Shown: positions 18,254-27,123, numbered from the stretch's first letter. The stretch: 64,000 nt of DNA from Streptosporangium saharense (GCF_014203715.1 NZ_JACHJP010000001.1:1776432-1840431); one strand, 5' to 3'. The notes: generated by a model not told the origin, from the letters alone. A program made the numbers and translations.

Positions 18254-19041
18254 GCGGCCACCCCCGCCCGCGCGGTGTGCCAGCGGAACAGTCTCCGCTC
18301 GGCCCCGATGAACAGGCTGTTCGTCACCACGCCGAGGATCCCCGCCCACACGGTCGCGGCGATGATGAACTCAAGGCCGTCGGGGCTGCTGCTCGCCTCG
18401 ATGACGTAGGCGCCGATGCCGTCGGAGCCGCCCGCGAGCAACTCGGCGCTGACGGCGAGGATGAGCGCGATGCCGCCCGCGAGCCGTACACCGGTGGCGA
18501 TGAACGGCGCGGTGCTGGGCAGTGAGACTCGCCACAGTACGGCCAGCGGCCCGAAGCCGAAGCTGCGCAGGGTCTCCTTGGCCACCGGGTCCACGTCCCG
18601 CAGGCCGTACATGGTGTTGATCAGGATCGGCCAGCACGAGGCGTAGAAGATCACGGCGATCTTGAGGTCGAGCCGGTCGGGGAAGAGCAGGATCGCCAGC
18701 GGGATGAGGGCGACCGAGGGGATCGGGCGGAGGAACTCGATCAGCGGGCGCACCGTCGCCTCCACCTTCGGCAGGCTGCCGAGCAGCAGCCCGAGCGGGA
18801 CCGTGACGGCGACGGTGAGGAGCAGGCCGAGGGACCAGGCGGTCATGGTCGCCGCCACGTCGGTCAGGAACTCCTCGTCCCCGGCGAGCTCGACGGTCCT
18901 GGCCACGATCGTGGAGGTCAGCGGCAGGGTGTCCTGGCCGAACAGGCCCGCCCTGCCCGCGGCCTCGGCCAGCAGGAGCAGCGTCGCGACCCCGAGGGCA
19001 CCGCAGACCACCCTGTTGCGCAGCAGGGCCCGACCGCTCAC
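18250..19041 (-). CDS. SsuC-like ABC transporter permease
   Basis: A 263-aa permease with about six membrane helices and a docking loop (KETLRSFGFGPLAVLWRVSL) near residue 155. The only possible start is GTG at 19041, which has no ribosome binding site of its own but overlaps the stop of a 16-codon upstream frame with a strong site. Its translation is therefore probably coupled to that leader. It is the first transporter gene of the leftward unit. Confidence 0.82.
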   Translation of the reverse strand: MSGRALLRNRVVCGALGVATLLLLAEAAGRAGLFGQDTLPLTSTIVARTVELAGDEEFLTDVAATMTAWSLGLLLTVAVTVPLGLLLGSLPKVEATVRPLIEFLRPIPSVALIPLAILLFPDRLDLKIAVIFYASCWPILINTMYGLRDVDPVAKETLRSFGFGPLAVLWRVSLPSTAPFIATGVRLAGGIALILAVSAELLAGGSDGIGAYVIEASSSPDGLEFIIAATVWAGILGVVTNSLFIGAERRLFRWHTARAGVAA

Positions 19042-19088
19042 CCGACCGGCTCCGCGTGAGACGTCCTGCTGAGGGGTCCGAGGCGCAT
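19038..19088 (-). CDS. 16-residue leader peptide translationally coupled to the permease gene
   Basis: An ATG at 19088 preceded by AAGGAGA (19094-19100) opens a frame MRLGPLSRTSHAEPVG whose stop overlaps the permease GTG as GTGA. The permease start lacks its own ribosome binding site and has no alternative upstream start in frame. This looks like a leader peptide that sets permease translation. It is faintly like short actinobacterial leader peptides ahead of sulfur uptake operons, but it lacks their cysteines. A sequencing frameshift joining it to the permease is the alternative. Confidence 0.45.
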   Translation of the reverse strand: MRLGPLSRTSHAEPVG

Positions 19089-19593
19089 GAGGGTCTCCTT
19101 AGGGGCGATTGACCGTGCGGGCCTGATCCGCCGGAAGCCGTCGTGCGATGGGGATGGTCCAAGGAAGCGCAGGATGAGGGGGCTCCCGGCCGTGCAGCAG
19201 CGTAGCGGAGGGGGCGCGCTTAATCGCAAGTATTGGCCAATAGGGGTAAATCGGACAAATATGGACTTTCGCGGGTGGGGTTTCGGATGGGTTCGTGGTG
19301 AATCGGAGCGTTCCAAAATCTCCCGTGGAAGGGGCGATGACATGTTGGGAAAGTCTGGGCGCCGGGTTGGATATACCCGTATAAATCTGCTCGGTGGGTC
19401 CCTGTGAGGGTTGCCCGGTTGTCCGCATCTAGTCCTGATTGCCCATAAGTTGCGACTTATGGGCTATTGGCCGAACTGTTCGGGCTATGCTCCAATAACC
19501 CTCGCCCCAAGGATGCATCCGCGTCACGTGAAGATCAGATGCATGACAGGATCCCCTCCAATCAGACAAACCGAGGAGAGGTAGCGGAGGCCA
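19089..19593. other. Divergent promoter region between the ABC operon and the second conservon
   Basis: About 500 bases, relatively A/T-rich, without a supported gene. It must carry the leftward promoter of the permease-ATPase unit and the rightward promoter of the second kinase gene. It contains a perfect 10-bp-arm palindrome at 19441-19464 and an ATTGG ... CCAAT pair just after it. Confidence 0.6.
19441..19464. promoter_or_regulatory. Perfect inverted repeat upstream of second cvnA, candidate operator
   Basis: GCCCATAAGT at 19441-19450 and ACTTATGGGC at 19455-19464 form a perfect palindrome with a TGCG spacer, about 130 bases before the kinase start. Its A/T-rich arms and position suggest a protein-binding site rather than a terminator. 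Confidence 0.5.
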
Positions 19594-22500
19594 GTGAGGA
19601 CGGCAATCCCCAGTGAACGCGAATCCGGGCTGGTTGCTGCCCAGGTCTTCGGCGAAACAGCGGCGCAGGAGGACAGCGCCGAGACGGTGAAGGCCCCCAA
19701 GGGCGGACGGCGCAAGGGCCCCCGCGAGAACGGCAGCAGGTTCGCGTTCAGGAACTGGCGCGTACGGTCGCGACTGATCGTGCTCATCGTCATCCCCACG
19801 ACCGCGGCGATCGTCCTCGGCGGTCTGCGCGTGGTCGCCTCGGTCAACAACGCCGCCGAGTACGAGCAGGTGCGGGTGACCGCCGAGCTCTCGGCCGACC
19901 TGAGCGGGCTGGTGCACGGCCTGCAGCTCGAACGCGACCTGGCCGCGAGGTTCGTGGCCCAAGGCCGCCTCCGCGGTTCCCGCACCAAGCTCGACGACCA
20001 GTACGGCGCCGTCGACAAGTCCGTCGCGGCCGTGCGTGAACGGCTGCGCACCGCGGCGGCGGGCGACTTCGCCTCCCGCGAGCGCGAGGACATCGCGCAG
20101 ATGAGCACCCGCCTCGACGAGCTGGCCAACGTGCGCAAGGCCGTCGTCAGCAGCGCGCTGCCCGCCCAGCCCGTCATCCAGGCCTACTCCCAGGCGATCG
20201 GCGACTTCCTCGTTCTCCACGAGAAGATCGTCCAGGTCGACGCAGACCAGTCCCTCAGCAGCAGCGCGGCGGCCTTCGCCGCCCTGGCCAGGGCCAAGGA
20301 GCAGGCGTCGAGAGAGCGGGCCGAACTCGCCGTCGCGCTCGCCAACAGGCAGTTCAGCACCGAGGGCCTCGACAACTTCATCGTCGCCCGCGCCCAGCGC
20401 GACAGCGAGCTGGCCGCCTTCAGGGGTGAGGCCTCCCTGGAGCAGCGCCAGTTCTACGACGACACCGTCAGCGGCCAGAAGGTCGACCGCGCGGAGTTCA
20501 TCCGCCTCAGGTCCCTCGTCCTGGCGACCGCCAACGCCCCCCTGGTCAACGTCAACGCGACCGGCACCGGCGCGGGCGACCAGACCCAGTGGTTCGACGC
20601 CTCCAGCGTGATCATCGACAAGATGCGCTCGGTCGAGAAGGCCATCGCCGACTCGGTCATCACGCAGAGCCGTACCCTCCAGGAAGCCGAGCAGCGCGGC
20701 GCGATGATCGCCGCGGGCGCCAGCGGCCTGCTGCTCCTGCTGGTCCTCATCGTCACCACGATCATGGCGCGCTCGCTGGTCAGGCCGCTGCGCAGGCTCC
20801 GCACCGAGGCGCTGTCCGTCGCCGAGGAGCGCCTGCCCGAGACCGTCCAGTCGCTGCGGGAGAGCGGCGACCCGGAGAGCGTCAAGGTCCAGCCCATCGG
20901 CGTCAACTCCGACGACGAGATCGGCGATGTCGCGCGCGCCTTCGACGAGGTCCACCGCGAGGCCATCCGGCTGGCGGGCCAGGAGGCCACGCTGCGCAGC
21001 AACGTCAACGCGATGTTCGTCAACCTCTCCCGCCGCAGCCAGACCCTGGTCGAACGCCAGCTGTCCCTCATCGAGAGCCTGGAGCAGGGCGAACAGGACG
21101 AGCACCGGCTCGGCAACCTCTTCCGCCTCGACCACCTCGCCACCCGCATGCGCCGCAACAGCGAGAACCTCCTGGTCCTCGCCGGTCAGGAGCCCGCACG
21201 CAGGTGGAGCCAGCCCATCCCGCTCATCGACGTCGTCCGCGCCTCGCTGTCGGAGGTCGAGAACTACGAGCGGGTCACCCTGAACCTGTCGGCGGGCGTC
21301 TCCGTCGTCGGCACCTCGGTCAACGACGTCGTGCACCTCATCGCCGAGCTGGTCGAGAACGCGATCTCCTTCTCTCCCAAGGAGACGAAGGTCGTCGTGT
21401 CCAGCAACCGGATCGACGGCGGCGGCGTGATGGTCTCGGTCGCCGACCTCGGCATCGGCATGACCGCCGACGAGCTGACCCAGGCGAACTGGCGGCTGGC
21501 CAACCCGCCCGTGGTCGACGTCTCCGTCTCCCGCAGGATGGGCCTGTTCGTGGTCGGCCGCCTGGCCCTGCGTCACGGTATCCGCGTCCAGCTCAGGCAG
21601 CAGGACAGCGGCGGCCTGACCGCCATGGTGCTGGTCCCGGAGAACCTGCTGTCGGAGGCCGACTCCCGCCAGGCGCCCGTCACCCACGGCGGCGGCGACT
21701 GGTCGGCGGCCATGGGGCCGCAGGACCGGGCGGCGATGGACCGCACGCCGCTGCTGGCCAGCCCGACCACGCTCGACCCCACCCAGTCGGCCTTCACCTC
21801 CTTCGACGCCCAGCACTCCTTCAACCAGTTCGACGTACGGCAGCAGCTCGCCTCCTTCGAGGCGCCCAACAGCCCCGCCGGGATCGACCCCTTCAGCCAG
21901 TCGCCCTTCGACAGCGTGTGGTCAGGCCAGGTACCGCAGCAGGGAGGCGGCCCGAGCTGGTCGAACCTCTCCTCGGACCTCTCCTCGGACACGGTGTGGC
22001 CCGGCTCCCCGCGCCCCGGCGAGCCGGGAGGCCCGGGAGGCTGGCCGATCGCCTCCCAGCCCGACACGAGCGTGTGGCCGGACGCGCCCGCGCGTGGCGA
22101 CTCGGGCATCTGGAGCAGCACCCCCGCGAGGGAGAACGACACCGCCTGGCCAGGCGCACCCGGTCAGAACGGGCGGCCCTTCGACAGCAGCGTGTTCGAG
22201 CCCTCGGACAACACGGGCCCGCTGCCCGTCGTCCCCGAGCCCTCGCTCATGGAGGAGGCGAAGGAGGAGTTCCTTCCGATCTTCGCCGCCGTCGAGTCCG
22301 ACTGGTTCAAGAAGGTCGATCCCGTCCCGGGCAAGACCGACGCTCCCGAGGCGAGCACCCCGCCCCCCGCGGCCCCGCCGCCCTCCGACGTCTGGTCCTC
22401 GCCCGCCGACGCGGGCTGGCAGGCGGCGCGGGCGGCCAGTGAGCCGACCCTCGGCGGGATGACCGGAGCCGGGCTGCCCAAGCGGGTGCCCAAGGCGAAC

Positions 22501-22716
22501 CTGGTTCCCGGTACGGCCGCGCCCGGCTCGGCGGCGGCCCCCCAGACCCCCGCGTTCAGGCCTTCTGTCTCCCCCGAAGCGGTCCGCAACCGCCTGGCGA
22601 GCTTCCAGCAAGGAGTACGGCAGGGCCGCGCGGTCGCCAGGGGCGAAGCCGGTGAGGGACAGCCCTACCCCGACTTCAGCCGTGACGTTGAAGGAAGAAA
22701 CGAGGAAGACCGGTGA
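19594..22716 (+). CDS. cvnA: Conservon sensor histidine kinase with nitrate-sensing-type extracellular domain (second copy)
   Basis: A 1040-aa paralogue of the kinase at 9475 with the same order: an N-terminal cytoplasmic stretch of about 55 residues, TM helix, extracellular NIT-type domain, second TM helix (about 373-396), HAMP, dimerisation region (LFRLDHLATRMRRNSENL), HATPase (LIAELVENAISFS, DLGIGMTADEL) and a long Pro/Ser-rich tail. The catalytic core is strongly conserved between copies while the extracellular domain is diverged, so the two probably sense different signals. The tail again carries EEFLPIFAAV, GLPKRVPKANLVPG and ASFQQGVRQGR. The GTG at 19594 follows GGAGG by three bases. 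Confidence 0.9.
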   Translation: MRTAIPSERESGLVAAQVFGETAAQEDSAETVKAPKGGRRKGPRENGSRFAFRNWRVRSRLIVLIVIPTTAAIVLGGLRVVASVNNAAEYEQVRVTAELSADLSGLVHGLQLERDLAARFVAQGRLRGSRTKLDDQYGAVDKSVAAVRERLRTAAAGDFASREREDIAQMSTRLDELANVRKAVVSSALPAQPVIQAYSQAIGDFLVLHEKIVQVDADQSLSSSAAAFAALARAKEQASRERAELAVALANRQFSTEGLDNFIVARAQRDSELAAFRGEASLEQRQFYDDTVSGQKVDRAEFIRLRSLVLATANAPLVNVNATGTGAGDQTQWFDASSVIIDKMRSVEKAIADSVITQSRTLQEAEQRGAMIAAGASGLLLLLVLIVTTIMARSLVRPLRRLRTEALSVAEERLPETVQSLRESGDPESVKVQPIGVNSDDEIGDVARAFDEVHREAIRLAGQEATLRSNVNAMFVNLSRRSQTLVERQLSLIESLEQGEQDEHRLGNLFRLDHLATRMRRNSENLLVLAGQEPARRWSQPIPLIDVVRASLSEVENYERVTLNLSAGVSVVGTSVNDVVHLIAELVENAISFSPKETKVVVSSNRIDGGGVMVSVADLGIGMTADELTQANWRLANPPVVDVSVSRRMGLFVVGRLALRHGIRVQLRQQDSGGLTAMVLVPENLLSEADSRQAPVTHGGGDWSAAMGPQDRAAMDRTPLLASPTTLDPTQSAFTSFDAQHSFNQFDVRQQLASFEAPNSPAGIDPFSQSPFDSVWSGQVPQQGGGPSWSNLSSDLSSDTVWPGSPRPGEPGGPGGWPIASQPDTSVWPDAPARGDSGIWSSTPARENDTAWPGAPGQNGRPFDSSVFEPSDNTGPLPVVPEPSLMEEAKEEFLPIFAAVESDWFKKVDPVPGKTDAPEASTPPPAAPPPSDVWSSPADAGWQAARAASEPTLGGMTGAGLPKRVPKANLVPGTAAPGSAAAPQTPAFRPSVSPEAVRNRLASFQQGVRQGRAVARGEAGEGQPYPDFSRDVEGRNEEDR

Positions 22717-22750
22717 GCGAGCTCGCCCCGGTCGCCAAGGAGGATGACAC

Positions 22751-23173
22751 GTGCGCGAAATGAGCCAGGCCGCCCGGGGGGTCAACTGGCTGATCACCGA
22801 CTTCGTGAACAACGTCCCAGGCGTTGCCCACACGGTCGTTGTGTCGGCTGACGGCCTGCCGTTGGCGTATTCCGATGGATTCCCCAGGGACAGGGCCGAC
22901 CAGCTCGCGGCGGTCGCCGCCGGACTGATCAGCCTGACGCAGGGTGCCTCCAGGGTCTTCGAGGGCGGAGCCGTCACCCAGACCGTGGTCGAGATGCAGC
23001 GAGGACTGCTGCTCATCATGTCGATCAGCGACGGCTCCTGCCTGGCCGTACTGGCCGCGGCCGACTGCGACATGGGGCTCGTGGCCTACCAGATGACCTT
23101 GCTTGTCGAACGAGCGGGCCAGGTGTTGACACCGGCGGTCCGCGCCGAACTCCAGGCCTCACACCCCCGGTGA
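22751..23173 (+). CDS. cvnB: Conservon Roadblock/LC7 protein (second copy)
   Basis: A 140-aa Roadblock/LC7 protein (GVAHTVVVSADGLPLAYS, VEMQRGLLLIMSISDGS). The GTG at 22751 has AAGGAGG upstream and, unlike in the first conservon, is separated from the kinase stop by 34 bases. It should dimerise and pair with the GTPase of its own conservon, though cross-talk with the first copy is plausible given the similarity. Confidence 0.9.
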   Translation: MREMSQAARGVNWLITDFVNNVPGVAHTVVVSADGLPLAYSDGFPRDRADQLAAVAAGLISLTQGASRVFEGGAVTQTVVEMQRGLLLIMSISDGSCLAVLAAADCDMGLVAYQMTLLVERAGQVLTPAVRAELQASHPR

Positions 23174-23197
23174 TGGCGATGACCATAGGAGGATGCC

Positions 23198-23656
23198 GTG
23201 GCAGGCCGCGGCTGGCCCGGTGAGGGTGACCCGCTAGGCGGGTCGCCCTACCAGTCCATGGACGACCCCCACCGGCAACAGGGTGGTCCTTCACATCACA
23301 CGCAACCGGCACCCGTGGAGCAGAGCTCCCTGGTCAGGCCGTACGCCGTCACCGGAGGGCGCACCGCCCCCCGGACCCAGCTCGCCATGGAGGCCCTGGT
23401 CTCCTCGGCGACGTCCGCGCACCACGATCTGACCAACCGCACGCCGGAGTACCAGGCCATCAGCGGCCTGTGCCGGCAGGTGCGCTCGGTCGCCGAGATC
23501 TCCGCGATGCTCCGCATCCCGCTCGGCGTCACCCGGATCCTGGTCGCGGACATGGCGGCCGAGGGCCTGGTGCAGATCCACCAGCCGCAACTGGACGCGG
23601 GCAAGCCGGATCTCAACCTGCTGGAAAGGGTGCTCAGTGGACTTCGCAGGCTCTAG
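23198..23656 (+). CDS. cvnC: Conservon DUF742 protein (second copy)
   Basis: A 152-aa DUF742 protein with a longer Gly/Pro/His-rich N-terminus than the first copy, then the same core (RPYAVTGGRTAP, VRSVAEISAMLRIPLGVTRIL, AEGLVQIHQP). The GTG at 23198 has AGGAGG upstream. It overlaps the GTPase gene by 20 bases, exactly as in the first conservon. Confidence 0.9.
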   Translation: MAGRGWPGEGDPLGGSPYQSMDDPHRQQGGPSHHTQPAPVEQSSLVRPYAVTGGRTAPRTQLAMEALVSSATSAHHDLTNRTPEYQAISGLCRQVRSVAEISAMLRIPLGVTRILVADMAAEGLVQIHQPQLDAGKPDLNLLERVLSGLRRL

Positions 23657-24230
23657 CCGCGGCGGCGGCCTGACATCGACGAAGATCGTCGTCGCCGGAG
23701 GCTTCGGCGTCGGCAAGACCACGTTCGTGGGAGCGGTCTCCGAGATCCTGCCGCTGACCACCGAGGCGGTGATGACCGACGCCAGCGCCGGTATCGACGA
23801 CCTCGGCCTCACCCCGAACAAGACGACCACCACGGTCGCCATGGACTTCGGGCGTGTCTCGCTCGACCGGGACCTGATCCTGTACCTGTTCGGCACGCCC
23901 GGCCAGCACCGGTTCTGGTTCATGTGGGACGACCTCGTGCGTGGCGCGATCGGCGCCATCGTGCTCGTCGACACCCGGCGGCTGGCCGACAGCTTCCCGG
24001 CGATCGACTACTTCGAGGAGGCCAAGCTTCCCTTCGTCGTGGCGGTCAACGGCTGGGACGGCACCTACCTGCACGGCGAGGAGGAGGTGCGCGAGGCGCT
24101 CACGCTGGCGCCGCACATCCCGATCTCGCGCACCGACGCACGCTCCAGGGACGCGGTGAAGGCCACGCTCATCACGCTGGTCGAGCACGCCCTCACCATG
24201 CGGATGGCCGTGCCCGGCTGGGGTCGCTGA
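23637..24230 (+). CDS. cvnD: Conservon small GTPase (second copy)
   Basis: A 197-aa GTPase with P-loop GGFGVGKTTF, FGTPGQHRFWFMWDD and VAVNGW segments, very similar to the first copy through most of its length. The GTG at 23637 lies inside the DUF742 gene. The C-terminus is nine residues longer. No cytochrome P450 follows, although some conservons have one. Confidence 0.9.
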   Translation: MDFAGSSRGGGLTSTKIVVAGGFGVGKTTFVGAVSEILPLTTEAVMTDASAGIDDLGLTPNKTTTTVAMDFGRVSLDRDLILYLFGTPGQHRFWFMWDDLVRGAIGAIVLVDTRRLADSFPAIDYFEEAKLPFVVAVNGWDGTYLHGEEEVREALTLAPHIPISRTDARSRDAVKATLITLVEHALTMRMAVPGWGR

Positions 24231-24538
24231 GGCCCTCCCGCCGAGGCCGGGGCGCCCGGGGCCAGTGACGGTCCCGGCGTCTTGTCATGTCCGTACGTGT
24301 GTTTTCTTGGACGTTCCGGCGTCCGTGCTCCCTGCCCGGTCCCGCGCGAGCGGCGCGGTCTCCCGCGGGATCGGGCAGGGAGCACGGACCGGTGTACGGC
24401 GCGGCCCGGGCGGCGCCGGTGTGTCGCCGGACATACCACCGCCATACCGCCGCACCGCGGAGGCGTGTTCCGCCCCCTCCAGCGGATAGGCTGGGAGGTC
24501 GAGTCGCAGACCCGAGAGCGCAGAGGCTGGCCAATCAC
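24231..24538. other. Intergenic region between the second conservon and ffh
   Basis: About 310 bases without a supported gene. Its main feature is the long hairpin at 24321-24389. The rest should contain the ffh promoter. I did not recognise a 4.5S/SRP RNA here. Confidence 0.6.
24321..24389. terminator. Very long hairpin between cvnD and ffh
   Basis: Arms of 26 bases (24321-24346 and 24364-24389) are complementary except for one G-U pair, around a 17-base loop. A stem this long exceeds what termination of the conservon needs; a structured RNA or a protein-binding palindrome is possible. Confidence 0.65.
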
Positions 24539-26080
24539 GTGTTCGAGACGCTTTCCGACCGGCTGACATCGGTCTTCTCCTCCCTTCGTTCCAAGGGACG
24601 CCTGTCCGAGGCGGACATCGACGCGACCTGCCGCGAGATCCGCATCGCGTTGCTTGAGGCCGACGTCGCGCTGCCGGTGGTCAGGACGTTCGTGGCCCAG
24701 GTCAAGGAACGGGCCCGGGGCGCCGAGGTGTCCCAGGCGCTGAACCCGGCGCAGCAGGTCGTCAAGATCGTCAACGACGAGCTGGTCGAGATCCTGGGCG
24801 GTGAGACCCGTCGCCTTCGCTACGCGAAGAACCCGCCGACCGTCATCATGCTCGCGGGTCTCCAGGGCGCCGGTAAGACCACCCTGGCGGGCAAGCTCGC
24901 CCGCTGGCTGCGTGAGCAGAACCACACGCCGCTGCTCGTCGCCGCCGACCTGCAGCGCCCCAACGCGGTCCAGCAGCTCTCCGTCGTCGCCGAGCGCGCG
25001 GGGGTGGCGGTCTTCGCCCCCGAGCCGGGCAACGGCGTCGGCGACCCGATCGTCGTGGCCCGCCAGTCGATCGAGCACGCCAAGCGCCAGCAGCACGACG
25101 TCGTCATCATTGACACCGCGGGCCGCCTGGGCATCGACCAGGAGCTGATGAAGCAGGCCGCCGACATTCGCGACGCTGTCTCTCCCGACGAGGTCCTCTT
25201 CGTCGTGGACGCCATGATCGGTCAGGACGCGGTCTCCACCGCCCAGGCCTTCATGGAGGGCGTCGGCTTCGACGGCGTCGTGCTCACCAAGCTCGACGGC
25301 GACGCCAGGGGCGGTGCCGCCCTCTCGGTGCGGCACATCACCGGCAGGCCGATCATGTTCGCCTCGACCGGTGAGAAGCTTGAGGACTTCGACGCCTTCC
25401 ACCCCGACCGGATGGCCTCCCGCATCCTCGACATGGGTGACATCCTCACCCTGATCGAGCAGGCGCAGAAGACCTTCGACGAGCAGGAAGCCGCCAAGAT
25501 GGCGGGCAAGCTCACCTCCGGCGAGGGCTTCACCCTTGAGGACTTCCTTGAGCAGATGATGATGGTCCGCAAGATGGGCCCCATCAAGAACCTGCTCGGC
25601 ATGATGCCCGGCATGGGGCAGATGCGTGACCAGATCAACCAGGTGGACGACCGTGACCTGGACCGCGTCGCCGCCATCATCCGCTCGATGACCCCGGGTG
25701 AGCGCCAGAACCCCAAGATGATCGACGGCTCCCGCCGAGCCCGCATCGCCAAGGGCTCCGGCGTCACCGTGACCGAGGTCAACAACCTGGTCGTCCGCTT
25801 CTTCGACGCGCAGAAGATGATGAAGCGCATGGCGGGCGGCATGGGCATCCCAGGCATGCCGGGTGGGCGCAAGAACAAGGGCGCGCAGAAGAAGGCGGCC
25901 AAGGGCCGCAGGGTCAGCGGTGACCCGCGCAAGGCGGCCCTCGGCAAGAACGCCGCCTCCGCCGAGGCCCCTGGCAAGGGTGGCGCCCTCGGCAAGCTCG
26001 GCGCCGGTCAGCTGCCGCCCGGTCTTGAGCTCCCGCCGGGCTTCGACCCCTCGAAGTTCAAGCTCCCCGGTCAGAAGTGA
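24539..26080 (+). CDS. ffh: Signal recognition particle GTPase Ffh
   Basis: A 513-aa SRP54-type protein that binds signal sequences and targets ribosomes to the membrane with FtsY and SRP RNA. N domain about residues 1-85, GTPase domain with P-loop GLQGAGKTT (about 107), DTAGR and TKLDGDARGG, then the Met-rich M domain (MMMVRKMGPIKNLLGMMPGM) and the RNA-binding segment RRARIAKGSGVTVTEVN. The C-terminal tail is rich in Gly, Lys and Pro, as in actinobacteria. The GTG at 24539 gives the conserved N-terminus VFETLSDRL. Confidence 0.95.
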   Translation: MFETLSDRLTSVFSSLRSKGRLSEADIDATCREIRIALLEADVALPVVRTFVAQVKERARGAEVSQALNPAQQVVKIVNDELVEILGGETRRLRYAKNPPTVIMLAGLQGAGKTTLAGKLARWLREQNHTPLLVAADLQRPNAVQQLSVVAERAGVAVFAPEPGNGVGDPIVVARQSIEHAKRQQHDVVIIDTAGRLGIDQELMKQAADIRDAVSPDEVLFVVDAMIGQDAVSTAQAFMEGVGFDGVVLTKLDGDARGGAALSVRHITGRPIMFASTGEKLEDFDAFHPDRMASRILDMGDILTLIEQAQKTFDEQEAAKMAGKLTSGEGFTLEDFLEQMMMVRKMGPIKNLLGMMPGMGQMRDQINQVDDRDLDRVAAIIRSMTPGERQNPKMIDGSRRARIAKGSGVTVTEVNNLVVRFFDAQKMMKRMAGGMGIPGMPGGRKNKGAQKKAAKGRRVSGDPRKAALGKNAASAEAPGKGGALGKLGAGQLPPGLELPPGFDPSKFKLPGQK

Positions 26081-26184
26081 GCGAGGACCGCTTCACCAGG
26101 CGGACCAGGTGGATCTGGCTGGTCATCATGGCCGGGTTGATCGCCGTGACGGCCCTTGAGCTGCTGGGGTTCCGCCCCAAGTAG
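26077..26184 (+). CDS. 35-residue single-helix membrane protein coupled to ffh
   Basis: The GTG at 26077 overlaps the ffh stop as GTGA and opens a 35-codon frame. The product has a basic N-terminus (VSEDRFTRRTR), one strongly hydrophobic helix of about 20 residues starting WIWLVIMAGLIAV, and a short tail ending GFRPK. Codon use is G/C-biased at third positions and the coupling argues for real translation. I do not recognise a family. A membrane anchor or small-subunit role next to SRP is speculation. Confidence 0.55.
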   Translation: MSEDRFTRRTRWIWLVIMAGLIAVTALELLGFRPK

Positions 26185-26203
26185 GCCCGTTCCCAGCCGG
26201 ATC

Positions 26204-26413
26204 TCAGTCGGGAGGGGAGGGGCAGACGGCCAGGATCCGCAGCAGCGGGTCGGGTGACGGCGCCCCACAGGGGATCCACCCGGGGACGGCCTCCGGGGCG
26301 GACGGCGCACCGGTCATGGCCGTCACCCGCAGGGTGAGCGCCGCGGCCAGCACCGCCAGGGAACCGGCCGCGGCCGGCAGCAGGGATCTCAGGGTGGTTG
26401 CCACGGCGGCCAA
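26204..26413 (-). CDS. Hypothetical small protein with N-terminal hydrophobic helix
   Basis: A 69-codon frame with strong G/C bias at third positions. The N-terminus resembles a signal or anchor helix (LLPAAAGSLAVLAAALTL), followed by a Pro-rich tail with two cysteines. A stop codon lies directly upstream, so the start is a TTG at 26413 or a GTG at 26404, and neither has a recognisable ribosome binding site. It diverges from rpsP. Weakly supported. Confidence 0.35.
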   Translation of the reverse strand: MAAVATTLRSLLPAAAGSLAVLAAALTLRVTAMTGAPSAPEAVPGWIPCGAPSPDPLLRILAVCPSPPD

Positions 26414-26670
26414 TTAGCGCAGCGAAGCGGCCCGCCCGCCCGCCGGACACACGCGGATTACCGAGATTTGCCGTCCGCGTGCCGTACGGGATGGGGCTTG
26501 GTTGGTCGGGCACCCCCGGGCGTCTGGCACAATGACATGTTGGAACACCGTGTCACGTGGGTGCCCTCTCACCCCCATGTGCCGCGCCTGTCCCCTGAAC
26601 GGTCCTCTCCTCGTACCCCACTCGATGAGACGCCGCTCACCCACGCTCTAATGCAGGAGAGACCACACCC

Positions 26671-27123
26671 GTGGCAGTCAAGATCAAGCTCAAGCGGCTC
26701 GGCATGATCCGCAACCCGCAGTACCGCATCGTCGTCGCCGACAGCCGCACCAAGCGTGACGGTCGGGCGATCGAGGAGATCGGTCTGTACCACCCGAAGG
26801 AGAACCCTTCGCGCATCGAGGTCAACGCTGAGCGCGCGGCCTACTGGCTGGGTGTCGGCGCGCAGCCGACCGAGCCCGTGCTGAAGCTCCTCAAGCTCAC
26901 CGGCGACTGGCAGAAGTTCAAGGGCGAGCCCGCCCCGGCCCCGCTCAAGGTGGCCGAGCCCAAGGCCGACCGCCACGCGCTCTACGAGGCCGCGGCCAAG
27001 GAGGCGCTGTCCCTGGACAACGCCACCACGCCGAAGAAGCCCGCCAAGAAGGCGAAGGCTGAAGAGCCCGCCGCCGAGGTCCAGGAAACGGCCGCGGAGG
27101 AGAAGCCGGAAGGCGAGGCCTGA
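26671..27123 (+). CDS. rpsP: 30S ribosomal protein S16
   Basis: A 150-aa S16 with the conserved start [19 protein letters not shown] and [15 protein letters not shown]. The core ends near residue 85; the rest is an Ala/Glu/Lys-rich tail typical of actinobacterial S16. The GTG at 26671 has AGGAGAG upstream. It begins the rpsP-khpA-rimM-trmD maturation string. Confidence 0.95.
   Translation: MAVKIKLKRLGMIRNPQYRIVVADSRTKRDGRAIEEIGLYHPKENPSRIEVNAERAAYWLGVGAQPTEPVLKLLKLTGDWQKFKGEPAPAPLKVAEPKADRHALYEAAAKEALSLDNATTPKKPAKKAKAEEPAAEVQETAAEEKPEGEA

Noticed and set aside
24231..24538. SRP (4.5S) RNA gene upstream of ffh
   Set aside because: The hairpin lacks the conserved tetraloop and asymmetric-loop sequences expected of SRP RNA as far as can be read by eye.
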